DNA of 64,000 nucleotides from Streptomyces qinglanensis. Its GTDB lineage: Bacteria > Actinomycetota > Actinomycetes > Streptomycetales > Streptomycetaceae. The DNA lies in the NCBI RefSeq assembly GCF_900111245.1, contig NZ_FOGO01000012.1, forward strand, positions 184,015 through 248,014, in the 5' to 3' direction. Position numbers and translations under genes: made by a program. Below, one piece after another: positions 53,297 through 61,932 of this stretch. The notes beneath the pieces are model-generated. The model had not been told where the DNA came from, did not search any database, and worked only from the letters and a program-made list of their open reading frames with translations. Within the stretch, counting starts at the first letter, position 1. Every line of letters begins with the position of its first letter.

Positions 53297-54313
53297 TTAC
53301 GCCGCTTCGTCGAAGCCCGTGTCATGGGCCATCTTCTTCAGCTCCAGGAGGGCATGCTTCTCGATCTGGCGGATCCGCTCCCGCGTGAGGCCGTGCTGCT
53401 TGCCGACCTCCGTCAGGGTGCGCTCGCGGCCGTCGACCATGCCGTAGCGGGCCTTGATGATGGAGGCCGTACGGTCGTCGAGCCTGCCGATCAGGTCGTC
53501 CAGTTCCTCCCGGCGCAGCACGGTCAGCACCGACTGCTCCGGGGAGGCGGCCGAGGTGTCCTCCAGCAGGTCGCCGAACTGGGTCTCGCCCTCGTCGTCG
53601 ACGGACATGTTCAGGCTGACGGGATCGCGCGCCCAGTCGAGCACATCGGTGACGCGCTCTGGTGTCGAGTTGAGTTCGGCGGCCACCTCCGCCGGCTCCG
53701 GGTCGCGGCCGTGTTCGCGGTTGAACTCGCGCTGGATCCTGCGGATGCGCCCCAGCTCCTCCACGAGGTGGACAGGGAGCCGGATCGTGCGGGACTGGTC
53801 GGCGATGGAGCGGGTGATGGCCTGGCGGATCCACCATGTCGCATAGGTGGAGAACTTGAAGCCCTTGGTGTAGTCGAACTTCTCCACCGCGCGCACGAGT
53901 CCGGCGTTCCCCTCCTGGATCAGGTCCAGCAGAGGCAGGCCGCTGCGCGGGTAGCGGCGGGCCACAGCCACCACGAGGCGCAGGTTGGAACGGATGAAGA
54001 CGTCCTTGGCCCGTTCACCCTCGGCGACGATGGCTTCCAGGTCTTCACGGCTCGAGGTGGCGCTGGCCGCGTCGCTGGAGACCGGCTTCTCGAGTCCGTC
54101 CAGAATGCGCTGGGCGTAGACGCCCGCCTCTATCGCGAGGGACAGATCGACTTCCTTGGCGGCGTCCAGCAGCGGTGTGCGAGCGATCTCGTCGAGATAC
54201 ATGCCGACCAGGTCGCGGTCCGCGACTTCGCTGCCAGCGGTGCGAACACTGCTTGCCGTGTCGGAGACACCGGTCGTGTTCTCCTGACGACGGGCGACGG
54301 CACGGGTTGCCAT
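53297..54313 (-). CDS. hrdD: HrdD, principal-like RNA polymerase sigma factor
   Basis: A 338-residue group 2 sigma-70 factor. Order of regions: 1.2 (DLVGMYLDEIARTPLL), 2 (AKDVFIRSNLRLVVAVARRYPRSGLPLLDLIQEGN, KGFKFSTYATWWIRQAITR), 3 and 4 (RTLTEVGKQHGLTRERIRQIEKHAL). The opening MATRAVARRQ and the overall similarity fit HrdD of S. coelicolor (about 332 aa), and the place beside fru genes also fits. Region 1.1 is absent. GGGAG precedes ATG 54313. It is the target of a SigR-type promoter upstream; hrdD is dispensable in model strains. Confidence 0.92.
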   Translation of the reverse strand: MATRAVARRQENTTGVSDTASSVRTAGSEVADRDLVGMYLDEIARTPLLDAAKEVDLSLAIEAGVYAQRILDGLEKPVSSDAASATSSREDLEAIVAEGERAKDVFIRSNLRLVVAVARRYPRSGLPLLDLIQEGNAGLVRAVEKFDYTKGFKFSTYATWWIRQAITRSIADQSRTIRLPVHLVEELGRIRRIQREFNREHGRDPEPAEVAAELNSTPERVTDVLDWARDPVSLNMSVDDEGETQFGDLLEDTSAASPEQSVLTVLRREELDDLIGRLDDRTASIIKARYGMVDGRERTLTEVGKQHGLTRERIRQIEKHALLELKKMAHDTGFDEAA

Positions 54314-54395
54314 GCGTGCTCCCTTGCGAGTGATCTGAAACTTGGCCTGGTGGCTGACTCGGACACTTCACGGGTGCCCGCCTTGCGTAGATGTC

Positions 54396-54422
54396 AACGG
54401 CTGGAATCCGGACTAAATTCCC
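54396..54422 (-). promoter_or_regulatory. SigR-dependent promoter of hrdD
   Basis: GGGAAT (54422-54417), 18 bases, then GTT (54398-54396) on the minus strand: an exact match to the consensus for the thiol-oxidative-stress factor SigR. hrdD is an established SigR target in S. coelicolor. Confidence 0.85.
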
Positions 54423-54814
54423 AACCTGCGCAACATTTTTCGGATCATGCAGTAAACTGCGCCGCTACCCGTTCGGACAGCACGGTGACTGAGCGCACTC
54501 AGGCGCTGGTCGGAGCGGTATGGAGCTCCTCCTGGCGGGCTCCCGAACCCGGTCCGCGGCTGCCGGAAGGTCGTCGTCGTCGACACCCTTCACCCGTGTA
54601 GACGGCTGATGTTCCCTGTTGGTTGCGTGCCCCTGCCCGCTCCGGGCCACGGCACACCTGCGGCATCCGGGCGACGGAATCCGCGCGGCACCTCCGGACG
54701 GCGCTCCCGACGGCATCCGGCGAGACGAGTCGGCACTCGGGCGCTCCGGCACCCGGGGCGGGCCCGGACAGCCGCCGCCGAGCACGGCCCCGGAACGAGC
54801 GGCGGGAGACGAAA
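54423..54814. other. Intergenic, no gene seen
   Basis: Upstream of the hrdD promoter is an AT-rich stretch (54420-54465) that might hold a second promoter. The remaining part up to the terminator near 54815 shows no convincing frame. Confidence 0.45.
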
Positions 54815-54850
54815 GCGGCCCCCGTGTCCCGTCGGGGACGCGGGGGCCGC
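54815..54850 (-). terminator. Terminator of the MFS exporter gene
   Basis: A 16-base stem (54815-54830 with 54835-54850, one T-G pair) and, on the minus strand, a following TTTC. It begins 43 bases after the MFS stop. Confidence 0.75.
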
Positions 54851-54892
54851 AGTAGCCCGGTGACCGGCGCCGAGACCGGCGCGGGGTTTCCC

Positions 54893-56449
54893 TCAGTGCA
54901 TGGCTGCCGGCACCAGCTCCGGCTCGTCGCCGGGGCGGTCGCTGCCTGCCTCGCCTTCGAGCGTCTTGCCAGGGGCCTGGTTGCCCCCGCCCCGCGCGTT
55001 CACGAGGACCGTGACGATCGTGGCGGAGACGAGCAGGATGCCCACCGCCCACCAGATCGCCGAGGTGTAGCCGTGCACCATGGCCTCCAGCTTCAGCATC
55101 TGCTGGGCGGGCTTGGTGGTGGCCTCGGCGACGTGCGCGGTGACGTACGAGGTGGTGGCGCTCGCCGCGATGGTGTTCAGCAGCGCCGTCCCGATGGCGC
55201 CGCCGACCTGCTGCGAGGTGTTGACCATCGCGGAGGCGACACCGGCGTCGCTCGGCCGCACACCGTGCGTGGCCAGCGACATCGCGGGCATGAACGCCGT
55301 ACCGAGCCCGAGGCCCAGCAGCACCTCGGCCGGGAGGATCAGCGCCGGGTAGGAGCTGTCGACCTCCAGTTGGGTCAGCATGAGCATGCCCACCGCCGCG
55401 GTCAGGAAGCCCGGTGCCATCAGCAGGCGGGCCGGTACGCGGGTCATCAGCCGCGCCCCGATCTGCGTGGAACCGGTGATCATGCCGGCGACCATCGGCA
55501 GGAAGGCCACACCGGTACGCACCGGCGAGTAGTCCTTGACCACCTGCAGGTAGTACGTCAGGAACAGGAAGAGGCCGAACATGGCGATGACCGCCAGGCC
55601 GAGCGACAGGTAGACCCCGCCACGGTTGCGGTCGGTGACCACCCGCAGCGGCAGCAGCGGCGCCCGGAGCCGCGATTCGACCCCGGCGAACGCGGCGAGC
55701 AGCACGAAGGCGGCGATGAACATGCCGATGGTGCCGCCCTCGCTCCAGCCGTCCGTCTCCGCACGGGTGAATCCGTACACCAGCGAGACGAGGCCGAGTG
55801 TGGAGAGGACCACACCGGGGATGTCGAGCGCGGACCGGTTGCGGGTCCCGGACGGCTCATGGATGACGCTGATGGCACCGAGCGCGGCGATGGCCGCGAA
55901 CGGGACGTTGACGTAGAAGGTCCAGCGCCAGTCCAGGTATTCGGTCAGTACACCGCCGAGGATCAGACCGATCGCGCCGCCGCCACCGGCGATGGCGCCG
56001 TAGATGCCGAACGCCTTGGCACGCTCCTTGCCGTCGGTGAACATCACGGCGAGCAGGGAGAGCGCAGCGGGTGCCAGCAGCGCGCCGAACGCGCCCTGCA
56101 GGGCACGCGCCGACAGCATCATGACCTCACCGTTCGCGGCACCGCCGAGGGCCGACGCGAGCGCGAAGCCGACGAGTCCGGTCACGAAGGCGCGCTTACG
56201 GCCCCACATATCGGCGATCCGGCCGCCGAAGAGCAGCAGTCCGCCGAAGGCGAGGGCGTAGGCGGTGATGACCCACTGCCGGTTCGCGTCGGATATGCCC
56301 AGGTCGGCCTGGGCGGAAGGAAGCGCGATGTTCACGATGGTCGCGTCGAGGACGACCATGAGCTGCGCGATGGCGATGAAGGCCAGCGCCTTCCATCGCC
56401 GGGGGTCGGGCCCGGCCTGCGCGTCGGCCGGAGATGGCGTTTCTGGCAT
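54893..56449 (-). CDS. MFS drug exporter, DHA2/EmrB-QacA family
   Basis: A 518-residue exporter with fourteen membrane segments. Motif D1 is LDATIVNIALPSAQ, motif A GRIADMWGRKRAFV and motif C-like GAIAGGGGAIGLILGG. The C-terminal 25 residues are Glu/Gly/Asp-rich. It lies downstream of a tetR gene on the same strand, separated by a 236-base leader with strong hairpins. ATG 56449 has GAGG eleven bases upstream. Probably expels the compound sensed by the TetR protein. Confidence 0.9.
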   Translation of the reverse strand: MPETPSPADAQAGPDPRRWKALAFIAIAQLMVVLDATIVNIALPSAQADLGISDANRQWVITAYALAFGGLLLFGGRIADMWGRKRAFVTGLVGFALASALGGAANGEVMMLSARALQGAFGALLAPAALSLLAVMFTDGKERAKAFGIYGAIAGGGGAIGLILGGVLTEYLDWRWTFYVNVPFAAIAALGAISVIHEPSGTRNRSALDIPGVVLSTLGLVSLVYGFTRAETDGWSEGGTIGMFIAAFVLLAAFAGVESRLRAPLLPLRVVTDRNRGGVYLSLGLAVIAMFGLFLFLTYYLQVVKDYSPVRTGVAFLPMVAGMITGSTQIGARLMTRVPARLLMAPGFLTAAVGMLMLTQLEVDSSYPALILPAEVLLGLGLGTAFMPAMSLATHGVRPSDAGVASAMVNTSQQVGGAIGTALLNTIAASATTSYVTAHVAEATTKPAQQMLKLEAMVHGYTSAIWWAVGILLVSATIVTVLVNARGGGNQAPGKTLEGEAGSDRPGDEPELVPAAMH

Positions 56450-56503
56450 GGATGTGCCTACCTCACGGTGCGGAGTACGAAAAATGGGACGTCGGGGAGA
56501 CGC

Positions 56504-56604
56504 TGCTGAGCTGAGCTCTCAGCACGGCTCGTGTCTGGTGCGGGACATGCGCCGCGGAGTGGTACGAGCCCCCCGCGCTCGTACCACTCCAGGTGTCTGG
56601 AGTG
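56504..56604 (-). promoter_or_regulatory. Structured leader with mutually exclusive hairpins
   Basis: Three inverted repeats lie upstream of the exporter: 56504-56510/56518-56524 (7 bp), 56556-56569/56577-56590 (14 bp, perfect) and 56585-56592/56597-56604 (8 bp, perfect). The second and third share bases 56585-56590, so only one can form at a time, as in attenuators. One may simply terminate tetR. Confidence 0.5.
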
Positions 56605-56685
56605 CGGGGAGTACTGGAGGTGTGGATTCGGGAGAGGAGGAAAAGTGAGCGGTGCGGCAACCGCTCGGCGCTGCGGCTACGGAGT

Positions 56686-57351
56686 TCAGTGGTCCTGTCG
56701 CAGTTCCTCCAGAGTCGCGGCGTGACCGGGTAGTTGGGACTTGGCGGGGGCGCGCAGCCCGTCGAGGAAGAGCTGCACATGACGTTCGACGAAGCGTTCG
56801 ATGCGCTGGCAGCCGACCCCCGGCAGCGGCCGGGAGAGCTGGCTGAGCGCGACCATCACGTCGCCGACGTCGATGTCGGTGCGCACCTCACCCGCCTGCT
56901 GGGCCCGCCGGATGAGCTCCTGGGTCAGCCGTTCGACCCGGGTGCGAGCAGCCAGGGACTGCGGCTCCGTGGGGTCGAAGCGGCCCGAGAGCATGGGGCA
57001 GAGCGCACCGATGCGCTCTTCCACCGCGGCGAAGACGAAGCGACGCAGCGCTTCGAAAGAATCCTCCTCCTCGGCGAGTGTCTTCTCCGCCCGTTCCGCG
57101 ATCCGCTCGGTCACGGCATGCATGACTCCGTGCACGAGCGAGTCCCGGTCGGGGAAGTGCCGGTAGAGGGTCGCATTTCCGACCCCGGCAGTGCGAGCGA
57201 TTTCATCGAGGGAAGCATCCGCCCCGTGGACGACGAGCGCCTCGCGGGCGGCGGTGAGGATGCGCTCGCGGTTGCGCGCCGCGTCGGCCCGCCCCTTGGG
57301 AACCGCGCAGTCGACAGTGACGCGCTTGCTGGCATCGGTGGCGCTGCCCAT
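56686..57351 (-). CDS. TetR family repressor
   Basis: A 221-residue repressor. The DNA-binding domain is at about residues 25-75 (RNRERILTAAREALVVHGADASLDEIARTAGVGNATLYRHFPDR) and is followed by a helical ligand domain with a SBP-like ALCPMLSGRF stretch. ATG 57351 has AAGGAG eight bases upstream; the longer frame to 57528 is not supported. It is placed between the exporter and wrbA and has two 17-bp operators in the shared region with wrbA, so it should control itself, wrbA and perhaps the exporter. Confidence 0.88.
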   Translation of the reverse strand: MGSATDASKRVTVDCAVPKGRADAARNRERILTAAREALVVHGADASLDEIARTAGVGNATLYRHFPDRDSLVHGVMHAVTERIAERAEKTLAEEEDSFEALRRFVFAAVEERIGALCPMLSGRFDPTEPQSLAARTRVERLTQELIRRAQQAGEVRTDIDVGDVMVALSQLSRPLPGVGCQRIERFVERHVQLFLDGLRAPAKSQLPGHAATLEELRQDH

Positions 57352-57554
57352 CTGTGACTCCTTCGCTCCTTGAGGCGGACCGGTGCTTCTCGTCCCGGTT
57401 CCTGCTGGTCGTGGGATCGCGTGCGGTTGTGGTCTGCGGTCGGCGTGTCGCTGCCGACGAGTGTGACGTGCGGGCGTGGTGCTGTGCGTCGTACCAGGGT
57501 TGGCATGACTGCAGTGCTTTGGTGGCACTGGAGGTGGTGCTGCGGTCCTCCATC

Positions 57555-57571
57555 CGGGGACCTAGTCCCCG
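57555..57571. promoter_or_regulatory. TetR operator O1
   Basis: CGGGGAC-CTA-GTCCCCG: perfect 7-base arms around a 3-base centre, length 17. It lies in the divergent region between tetR and wrbA. Confidence 0.7.
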
Positions 57572-57594
57572 TTTTGTGGAGACGGCTATGTAAA

Positions 57595-57611
57595 CGGGGA
57601 CGCGCTCCCCG
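57595..57611. promoter_or_regulatory. TetR operator O2
   Basis: CGGGGA-CGCGC-TCCCCG: perfect 6-base arms, same 17-base length and half-site as O1. Centre-to-centre distance to O1 is 40 bases, close to four helical turns, and a promoter-like TATGTA lies between them. Apart from the operators, 57352-57873 holds no gene. Confidence 0.65.
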
Positions 57612-57873
57612 GTTATTTCCCTGACTCCTGTGACTCACCTCACTCGCGCAACAGCCACCACACAGCCACCCGCCCGGGTCGGCACCCGGCACAGACCCGG
57701 CCCCGGGCCGCCCCGGCCTCGACCCGGCAGCACGGCAGGACGCGGCCCGCACGGCAGAACAGCTCAACAAGAGGCGCAAGACGACAAACAACCGCACAAG
57801 GGGTGCAAAAGAGCGCACCCCTGCACAAGAGGCACCCGAGAGAACGCCCCCACGAACGAAAGGACGGAGCGGC

Positions 57874-58500
57874 ATGTCCAAGTCCACCCCGGTGAAGGTC
57901 GCGGTCATCTACTACTCCGCGACCGGCACCATCGCCGCACTCGCCAAGGAGATCGCCGAAGCGGCGCAGTCGGCGGGCGCGGAGGTCCGGCTGCGCCGCG
58001 TCCAGGAGCTGGCCCCGCAGTCCGCCATCGACTCGAACCCCGCCTGGGCCGCCAACGCACGCGACACCGCGGACATCCCCGAGGCCACCCCGGACGACAT
58101 CGACTGGGCGGACGCGGCGATCCTCGGCACCCCCACCCGCTACGGGAACGTCACCTCACAGCTCAAGCAGTACCTCGACACCCTGGGCCCGCTGTGGGCC
58201 GAGGGGCGGCTGGCCGACAAGGTCTACAGCGGCTTCACCTCGTCCTCGACCCTGCACGGCGGACAGGAGAGCACGCTGCTGGCCCTCTACAACTCGGCCC
58301 ACCACTTCGGCGGCATCATCGTCCCGCCGGGCTACACCGACCCTTCGAAGTTCGAGGACGGCAACCCCTATGGCACCTCGCACGTCGACGCGCAGGGCCA
58401 GAGGCCGGTCGACGGCACCGCCCTGAAGGCGGCCCGCGTGCAGGCCGAGCGGGTGGTCCGGACCACGCGTGCGCTCAAGGCGGGGCTCGCGGCGGAGTAG
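57874..58500 (+). CDS. wrbA: WrbA, NAD(P)H:quinone oxidoreductase
   Basis: A 208-residue flavodoxin-like FMN protein that reduces quinones by two electrons, avoiding semiquinones. Motifs: VAVIYYSATGTIAALAKEIAEAA (FMN phosphate loop), GTPTRYGNVTSQLKQYLD and KVYSGFTSSSTLHGGQE. ATG 57874 follows GAAAGGACGG. Being next to a TetR gene with twin operators and an exporter, it probably belongs to a quinone/antibiotic stress unit. Confidence 0.93.
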   Translation: MSKSTPVKVAVIYYSATGTIAALAKEIAEAAQSAGAEVRLRRVQELAPQSAIDSNPAWAANARDTADIPEATPDDIDWADAAILGTPTRYGNVTSQLKQYLDTLGPLWAEGRLADKVYSGFTSSSTLHGGQESTLLALYNSAHHFGGIIVPPGYTDPSKFEDGNPYGTSHVDAQGQRPVDGTALKAARVQAERVVRTTRALKAGLAAE

Positions 58501-58677
58501 ACCGGGAACCGACGGCCCACCGGGCCGGATGCCGGATGCCACTGGACTGGACCCAAGAAGTCCCGCGCGGCGTCTGGCCCGGGGCGCCGCCGCGCTGGGA
58601 CGATGCTGCTGCATCCAGCGGTGACCTCCACATGACCACGTGCTCCACCCACACATGCACAGGTGAGGAGCGTTCCG

Positions 58678-60537
58678 ATGCAACAGCCCACCTCCCGCAG
58701 ACACCTCCTCGCCGCCGCGGCCGGCGCCGCCGCGCTCGGCGCCACTGCGTCGGCCGCGGCGCGCGCAGCCACCCGCGGCGAACTCTCCGGCAGCGTGTCC
58801 GGCCACCGGACCGGCCGGCCGGCGCATGCCTCCCCGGCCGCCGTCCGCGCTCGCGCGGCGGCTCTGCTGCGCCGGATGAGCCTCGACGAGAAGATCGGCC
58901 AACTGTTCGTCATCGAGGTCTACGGCGGGACCGCGGAGACGGAACACGACAGGAACCGCGCACTGTACGGCGTACCGACGCCCGCGGAAGTGGTCCGGAA
59001 GTACCGTCCCGGGGGCGTCATCTACTTCGACGCGCGCCGCGGACCCGACAATGTGCAGGAGCCGCGTCAGATCGCACGCCTCTCCAACGGACTGCAGAGC
59101 GCCGCCCGGCGGGCCGGCGCACGCGTGCCGCTGCTCATCTCCATCGACCAGGAGGGCGGCAGCGTCGTCTACCGGATGCTGGAGCCCGCCACCCAACTCC
59201 CCGGCAACATGGCGCTGGCAGCGACCCGCTCCACCCGCGATGCCTACGACAGCGCCGACATCATCGGCACGGAACTGGCCGCCGTCGGCATCAACCAGAA
59301 CTACGCGCCGGTCGCCGACGTCAACATCAACCCCGCGAACCCCGTGATCGGCGTCCGCTCCTTCGGCTCGGACACCGCACTGTGCGCGGAGTTCGTGGCC
59401 ACGGCCGTACGCGGCTACCACCACGGCGGGGTCGCCAGTGCGGCGAAACACTTCCCCGGACACGGCGACACCGATGTCGACAGCCACACCGGACTGCCGG
59501 AGATCAAGCACACGCGGTCCGAGCTGGACCGGATCGACCTGCCGCCGTTCCGCGCCGCCATCCGGCGCGGCGTCGACACGATCATGACAGCCCACATCGT
59601 CGTCCCGTCCCTGGATCCGTCCCGGGCGCCCGCGACGATGTCGCACCGGATCGTGACCGGGCTGCTCCGGGAGGAGCTCGGCTTCACCGGCCTGATCGCG
59701 ACCGACGCCCTGGACATGCGCGGCGCCACCGCGGACTTCCCACCCGACGTCGCCCCCGTGCGCGCCCTCCAGGCGGGCTGCGACCAGCTCGTGCTGGCGC
59801 CGAAGCTGGACACCGCGTTCGAAGCCGTACGAGAGGCCGTGCGCTCCGGCGCCGTCCCCCAGGAGCGACTGGACGACTCGGTGCAGCGGATCCTCGAGCA
59901 CAAACTGCGGCGCAAGCTGTTCCCCGCCCCGTACGTGCACGAACGGCGCGCAGCCCGCACCGTCGGCAGCCGGCGGCACCGCTCCCGGGCCCGGCAGATC
60001 ACCGAGCGGACGATCACCCTTGTACGAAACGAGAACGGTGCTCTCCCGCTCCCCAGCACCCTGGGCACCGTCCTCGTCACCGGGTGGGGCACCGCGCCGC
60101 TGGCCGCCCTCGCCCGCGCCCTCGACGCCCAGCACGGTAGGCGGACGACCACCATCGAGACCGGCACCCGACCGGACACCACGAAGATCGCCGAGGTGAC
60201 CGAGGCCGCCCGGACGCACGACGCCACGGTCGTCCTCGCCAACGCCGCCGCGGCAGGCAGCGAAGATGGCGCCGCCCAGGCCCGGCTGATCGACTCCCTC
60301 ACCGCCACGGGCCGACGGGTGATCGTGGCGGGCGTCCGCCTGCCGTACGACATCCGCCGCTTCCCCGACGTCCCCGCCTATCTGGCCACCTACAGCTACG
60401 GCACCCCCTCCATGACCGCCCTCGCCCGCACCCTCTCCGGCGAAGTGGCCCCCCGCGGCACACTCCCCGTCCCCATCCCGGCCCTCGACGACCCGAACCG
60501 CGACCTGTACCCCTTCGGCCACGGCCTGCACTACTGA
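58678..60537 (+). CDS. GH3 family beta-N-acetylhexosaminidase, Tat-exported
   Basis: A 619-residue exported glycosidase. The N-terminus carries a Tat signal (TSRRHLLAAAAGAAALGATASA). The GH3 barrel shows SIDQEGGSVVYR, KHFPGHGDTDVDSHTGLP (the NagZ-type His/Asp catalytic motif) and IATDALDMRG with the nucleophile Asp. A second alpha/beta domain follows from residue about 420. It cleaves beta-N-acetylglucosamine from chitin or peptidoglycan fragments. ATG 58678 is preferred as GAGGAG lies eight bases upstream; GTG 58663 is in frame but lacks one. Stands alone upstream of the tRNA-Arg. Confidence 0.9.
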   Translation: MQQPTSRRHLLAAAAGAAALGATASAAARAATRGELSGSVSGHRTGRPAHASPAAVRARAAALLRRMSLDEKIGQLFVIEVYGGTAETEHDRNRALYGVPTPAEVVRKYRPGGVIYFDARRGPDNVQEPRQIARLSNGLQSAARRAGARVPLLISIDQEGGSVVYRMLEPATQLPGNMALAATRSTRDAYDSADIIGTELAAVGINQNYAPVADVNINPANPVIGVRSFGSDTALCAEFVATAVRGYHHGGVASAAKHFPGHGDTDVDSHTGLPEIKHTRSELDRIDLPPFRAAIRRGVDTIMTAHIVVPSLDPSRAPATMSHRIVTGLLREELGFTGLIATDALDMRGATADFPPDVAPVRALQAGCDQLVLAPKLDTAFEAVREAVRSGAVPQERLDDSVQRILEHKLRRKLFPAPYVHERRAARTVGSRRHRSRARQITERTITLVRNENGALPLPSTLGTVLVTGWGTAPLAALARALDAQHGRRTTTIETGTRPDTTKIAEVTEAARTHDATVVLANAAAAGSEDGAAQARLIDSLTATGRRVIVAGVRLPYDIRRFPDVPAYLATYSYGTPSMTALARTLSGEVAPRGTLPVPIPALDDPNRDLYPFGHGLHY

Positions 60538-60594
60538 CAGCACCACCACGGGCACAACGACGTTGCCGACGCCGCTCCCCCATCCGCTAAGCTA

Positions 60595-60623
60595 GGCGCG
60601 CGGATCTTCCGGATCCGCGCGCC
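60595..60623 (+). promoter_or_regulatory. 12-bp hairpin in tRNA-Arg leader
   Basis: GGCGCGCGGATC (60595-60606) and GATCCGCGCGCC (60612-60623) pair perfectly with a 5-base loop. The 3' arm covers the first three tRNA bases. A TAAGCT box at 60588-60593 is the likely -10 element. Confidence 0.6.
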
Positions 60624-60696
60624 TCCGTAGCTCAGGGGATAGAGCACCGCTCTCCTAAAGCGGGTGTCGCAGGTTCGAATCCTGCCGGGGGCACCA
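60621..60696 (+). tRNA. tRNA-Arg (anticodon CCT)
   Basis: A full cloverleaf: acceptor GCCTCCG/CGGGGGC, D-stem GCTC/GAGC, anticodon stem CCGCT/AGCGG with loop CTCCTAA, T-arm GCAGG-TTCGAAT-CCTGC, then A and an encoded CCA (60694-60696). It reads AGG. The 3' half is the probable attachment site of the adjacent integrative element. Confidence 0.95.
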
Positions 60697-60700
60697 GCGC

Positions 60701-60734
60701 AAAGGCCCCGGACCGATCATGGTCCGGGGCCTTT
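60701..60734. terminator. Terminator after tRNA-Arg / int
   Basis: Perfect 14-base arms (60701-60714 and 60721-60734) with a six-base loop, starting AAAGG and ending CCTTT. It lies between the convergent tRNA and int, so it can stop both transcripts. Confidence 0.8.
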
Positions 60735-60774
60735 GACATCCAGATCCGACATCAACGCGGGCGGTCGGCGACGA

Positions 60775-61932
60775 TCAGGCGGCGGTGCCGGGGCGCCTCC
60801 TGAGCAGCCGGTCCATGTGGCTGATGGCCTCCCGCTGAGTGTCCTGCACGACGTGCGTATAGACGTCCATGGTGATGCTGATCTGACTGTGCCCCAGGAT
60901 CTCCATCACGACGCGGGGAGCCACCCCGGCAGCGACGAGCAGCGTGGCGCAGCCGTGCCGGGCATCATGCAGCCGGATCACGCGGAGGCCGGCCGACTCG
61001 GCGACGCGGGTGAAGGAGCGGTACACGTTGCGCGGCTCCACCGGGCGCCCGGTGCGCGTGGTGAAGACGTACGCGCTCTCCTGCCACAGCTTCCCCGCCA
61101 TCCGCTTGGCTTCGGACTGCCGCAACCGGTGCCAGCGCAACGGGGCAACGCACATGGCGGGCAGCGGAACGGCCCGGCGACGGCGCCCCTTGGGGTCGTC
61201 CTGGTAGAGCTGGCCGCGCCTGCGCTGCGTCTGCTGGCGGACGTACAGAACCCGGTTCTCCAGGTCCACATCCGACCAGCGGAGTCCCACGATCTCGCCC
61301 CGCCGCAGCCCCATCGTGACGGCCAGGACGAACGCCGCGAAGAGCGGATCCTTGCGGGCGGCGCCCAGGAAAGTCAGCGTCTCCTCCAGCGTCCACGGGC
61401 TCAGCTCCCGGGAGGTGACGCGGGGCGGCTCGACCAGACCGGCGACGTTGCGCGTCACCAGCTCCTCACGACAGGCCGCAGAGAGCGCCGAGCGCAGCAC
61501 CCGGTGCGTCTCCTTGGCGGTGGCCGCCGTGGTGTCCCGCTCCAGCCGGGTCAGGAAGCGCCGCACATCTGCCACCCCCAGGGACTCCAGCCGCTTCGTG
61601 CCGATGCGCGGCACGAGGTAGAGCCGTACGTGTGCCTCGTACTTGTCGTACGTGCTGAGCTTCCGGCGCGGCCGGACGACGTTCTCCAGCCAGTAGGGCA
61701 GCCACTCCGAGAGCTTCGCCGACCGCGTGGGCACGGGCACGCCCTGGTCCACCTTGGCCAGCAGCTCGCGGCGCTTGGCGTCGCACTCCGCCCAGGTCTT
61801 GCCGTAGGCGAACTTACGGGCGCGGGTCCCGTCCGGCTGCATCACGTAGACAGCCGCCTGATACCGCCCGTCCTTGCGCTTGGTGATGGTGCCCGCCCCG
61901 TTGGGATTGCGCTTCCTCTGCTGTGCCATCAC
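60775..61932 (-). CDS. int: Tyrosine recombinase, integrase of the AICE
   Basis: A 385-residue site-specific recombinase that integrates and excises the element at tRNA-Arg. The arm-binding N-terminal part shows NGAGTITKRKDGRYQAAVYV, then a SAM-like core-binding domain (LSEWLPYWLENVVRP). The catalytic domain has Arg in TMGLRRGEI, H-x-x-R in LHDARHGCAT, His in LGHSQI and the nucleophile Tyr in DVYTHV. The start is GTG 61932 (GTGA overlap with xis) or ATG 61929. Confidence 0.93.
   Translation of the reverse strand: MMAQQRKRNPNGAGTITKRKDGRYQAAVYVMQPDGTRARKFAYGKTWAECDAKRRELLAKVDQGVPVPTRSAKLSEWLPYWLENVVRPRRKLSTYDKYEAHVRLYLVPRIGTKRLESLGVADVRRFLTRLERDTTAATAKETHRVLRSALSAACREELVTRNVAGLVEPPRVTSRELSPWTLEETLTFLGAARKDPLFAAFVLAVTMGLRRGEIVGLRWSDVDLENRVLYVRQQTQRRRGQLYQDDPKGRRRRAVPLPAMCVAPLRWHRLRQSEAKRMAGKLWQESAYVFTTRTGRPVEPRNVYRSFTRVAESAGLRVIRLHDARHGCATLLVAAGVAPRVVMEILGHSQISITMDVYTHVVQDTQREAISHMDRLLRRRPGTAA

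Noticed and set aside
53297..54313. Assignment as HrdB, the principal sigma factor
   Set aside because: The protein is only 338 residues and lacks the long N-terminal region 1.1 of HrdB. The start MATRAVARRQ and SigR promoter point to HrdD.
56645..56725. 26-codon plus-strand ORF with strong GAGAGGAGG site, antisense to the tetR end
   Set aside because: Too short and of random-looking composition (VSGAATARRCGYG...). It could be chance purine richness, so it is only mentioned in a finding.
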